DNA from: an uncultured bacterium
Lineage (GTDB): Bacteria; Verrucomicrobiota; Kiritimatiellia; RFP12; UBA1067
Assembly: GCA_902779075.1 (NCBI GenBank)
Contig: CACZAK010000354.1
Span: 1 to 5,536 of the forward strand
DNA: 5,536 nt
Direction: 5' to 3'
In this document: positions 4,696 through 5,536 of the stretch, one piece after another
Layout: each line of letters begins with the position of its first letter
Position numbering within the stretch: position 1 is the first letter of the stretch
The notes under the pieces: model-generated
Told to the model about the DNA's origin: nothing
Database searches by the model: none
What the model saw: the letters and a program-made list of their open reading frames with translations, nothing else
Translations under genes and position numbers: made by a program

Positions 4696-5536
4696 TTAGT
4701 CCGCGTCGCCCATCGTCGCCTGCAAAACCTCCTTCAGGGAGGTCATGCCGGAGGCGACCTTGAGCATGCCGTCTTCGCGCAGCGTGCGCATGCCCATTTC
4801 GCGCGCGCGCTCGCGCAGCACGGAGGACGGCGCATGGTCGAAGATCAGACGCTGGATGGTGTCATCGATCTCAAAGATCTCGAAGATGCCCTTTCGGCCC
4901 TTGTACCCGCCGTTGCACTTGGGGCAGCCGCGCCCGATGTACATGTGCTCGGGGGCCGTCTTCGCAATCGCGCCGAGCATCTTCATGTCGCGCTCCGTGG
5001 GGGTGTACTCTTCCTTGCAGTTCGTACAGATAGCGCGTACGAGGCGCTGGGCCATCGCGGCGCGCACGGCGGACGCGACGAGGAACGGCTTGACGCCCAT
5101 ATCGGTGAGACGCGTCACGGCGCTCGGAGCGTCGTTGGTGTGCAGGGTGGAGAACACAAGGTGGCCCGTGAGCGCCGCTTCCATCGCGATGTCCGCCGTC
5201 TCGTCGTCACGGATTTCGCCGATCATCACGATGTTAGGCGCCTGACGGAGAATGGAGCGCAGGGCGGCCGAGAAGTCGAGGCCCACGTCGCGGTTCACCT
5301 GCACCTGGTTGATGCCGCCCATCTGGTATTCGACAGGGTCCTCGACGGTGATGATCTTCTTGTCGGGCGTGTTGATCTGCCCGAGACAGGCGTACAGCGT
5401 AGTGGTCTTGCCCGAACCGGTAGGACCCGTCACGAGCACCACGCCGTCGGAAAGGTGGATCAGGCGCTCGAACTTGTTCTGGTCGTCGGAGAGGAAGCCG
5501 AGCTGCGGCAGGCCGAGCGCGAGGTTCGACTTGTCG
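4696..5536 (-). CDS. GspE/PilB-family ATPase, C-terminal 279 residues
   Basis: The gene enters from the right edge; the N-terminal half and start are outside, and the open frame continues to the last complete codon at 5535. The visible part opens with the linker before the nucleotide site ([20 protein letters not shown]), then Walker A GPTGSGKT (5427-5404), an Asp box TVEDPVEY, Walker [24 protein letters not shown] with an intact His box, and a zinc site C-x2-C (first Cys codon at 5028) and C-x2-C (last Cys codon at 4917-4915). The second zinc pair is followed by NGGYKGR, one residue shorter than the usual NGTGYKGR. It is a cytoplasmic assembly ATPase for a type IV pilus or type II secretion system and a paralogue, not a copy, of the 566-residue protein downstream. 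The TAA at 4698-4696 is 47 nt from the next start, so the three ATPases probably share a transcript. PilB versus GspE cannot be decided here. Confidence 0.93.
   Translation of the reverse strand, partial: DKSNLALGLPQLGFLSDDQNKFERLIHLSDGVVLVTGPTGSGKTTTLYACLGQINTPDKKIITVEDPVEYQMGGINQVQVNRDVGLDFSAALRSILRQAPNIVMIGEIRDDETADIAMEAALTGHLVFSTLHTNDAPSAVTRLTDMGVKPFLVASAVRAAMAQRLVRAICTNCKEEYTPTERDMKMLGAIAKTAPEHMYIGRGCPKCNGGYKGRKGIFEIFEIDDTIQRLIFDHAPSSVLRERAREMGMRTLREDGMLKVASGMTSLKEVLQATMGDAD

Overview
The window looks like chromosomal DNA from a GC-rich anaerobic bacterium. It pairs the start of a flavin/iron-sulfur NADH-oxidising module (a NuoE/HydC-like subunit followed by a small ferredoxin-like protein, the arrangement seen beside electron-bifurcating [FeFe] hydrogenases) with a cluster of type IV pilus / type II secretion ATPases. 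A member of the PVC group (Kiritimatiellota, Lentisphaerota or Verrucomicrobiota) would fit, but this is an impression from gene style and codon use, not something the sequence proves.

Left part (1-604, minus strand): nuoE-like gene at 125-604, then the first 37 codons of a small ferredoxin-like gene running off the left edge. They are 13 nt apart, each with a good Shine-Dalgarno sequence, and clearly form one operon read leftward; the NuoF- and catalytic-subunit genes would be expected beyond the edge.

Middle (605-1933): a 306-bp divergent intergenic region, then a plus-strand gene for an exported 340-residue protein that I do not recognise. The intergenic region holds a plausible leftward promoter with a palindrome over its -10, a 123-bp segment bounded by 22-bp inverted repeats (19 of 22 matching, 14 bp of it perfect), and a plausible rightward promoter so close to the ATG that the mRNA may be leaderless.

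Right part (1937-5536, minus strand): three secretion/pilus ATPases read leftward in the order GspE/PilB-like (C-terminal 279 residues only, entering from the right edge), PilT-like, PilB-like. The PilT stop codon directly abuts the PilB start codon. Between the first two genes lie five degenerate 7-bp tandem repeats. PilB-type ATPases power pilus or pseudopilus extension and PilT powers retraction, so the block is an energising module for a type IV pilus or related secretion machine.

The most striking observation is in the PilT-like gene. It reads without interruption, but about 28 residues are missing exactly where every normal PilT has its His box (HTxxAAxTxxR) and the following segment. 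Both neighbouring PilB/GspE paralogues retain this segment. I saw no complete new system, CRISPR array, tRNA, rRNA or insertion sequence.
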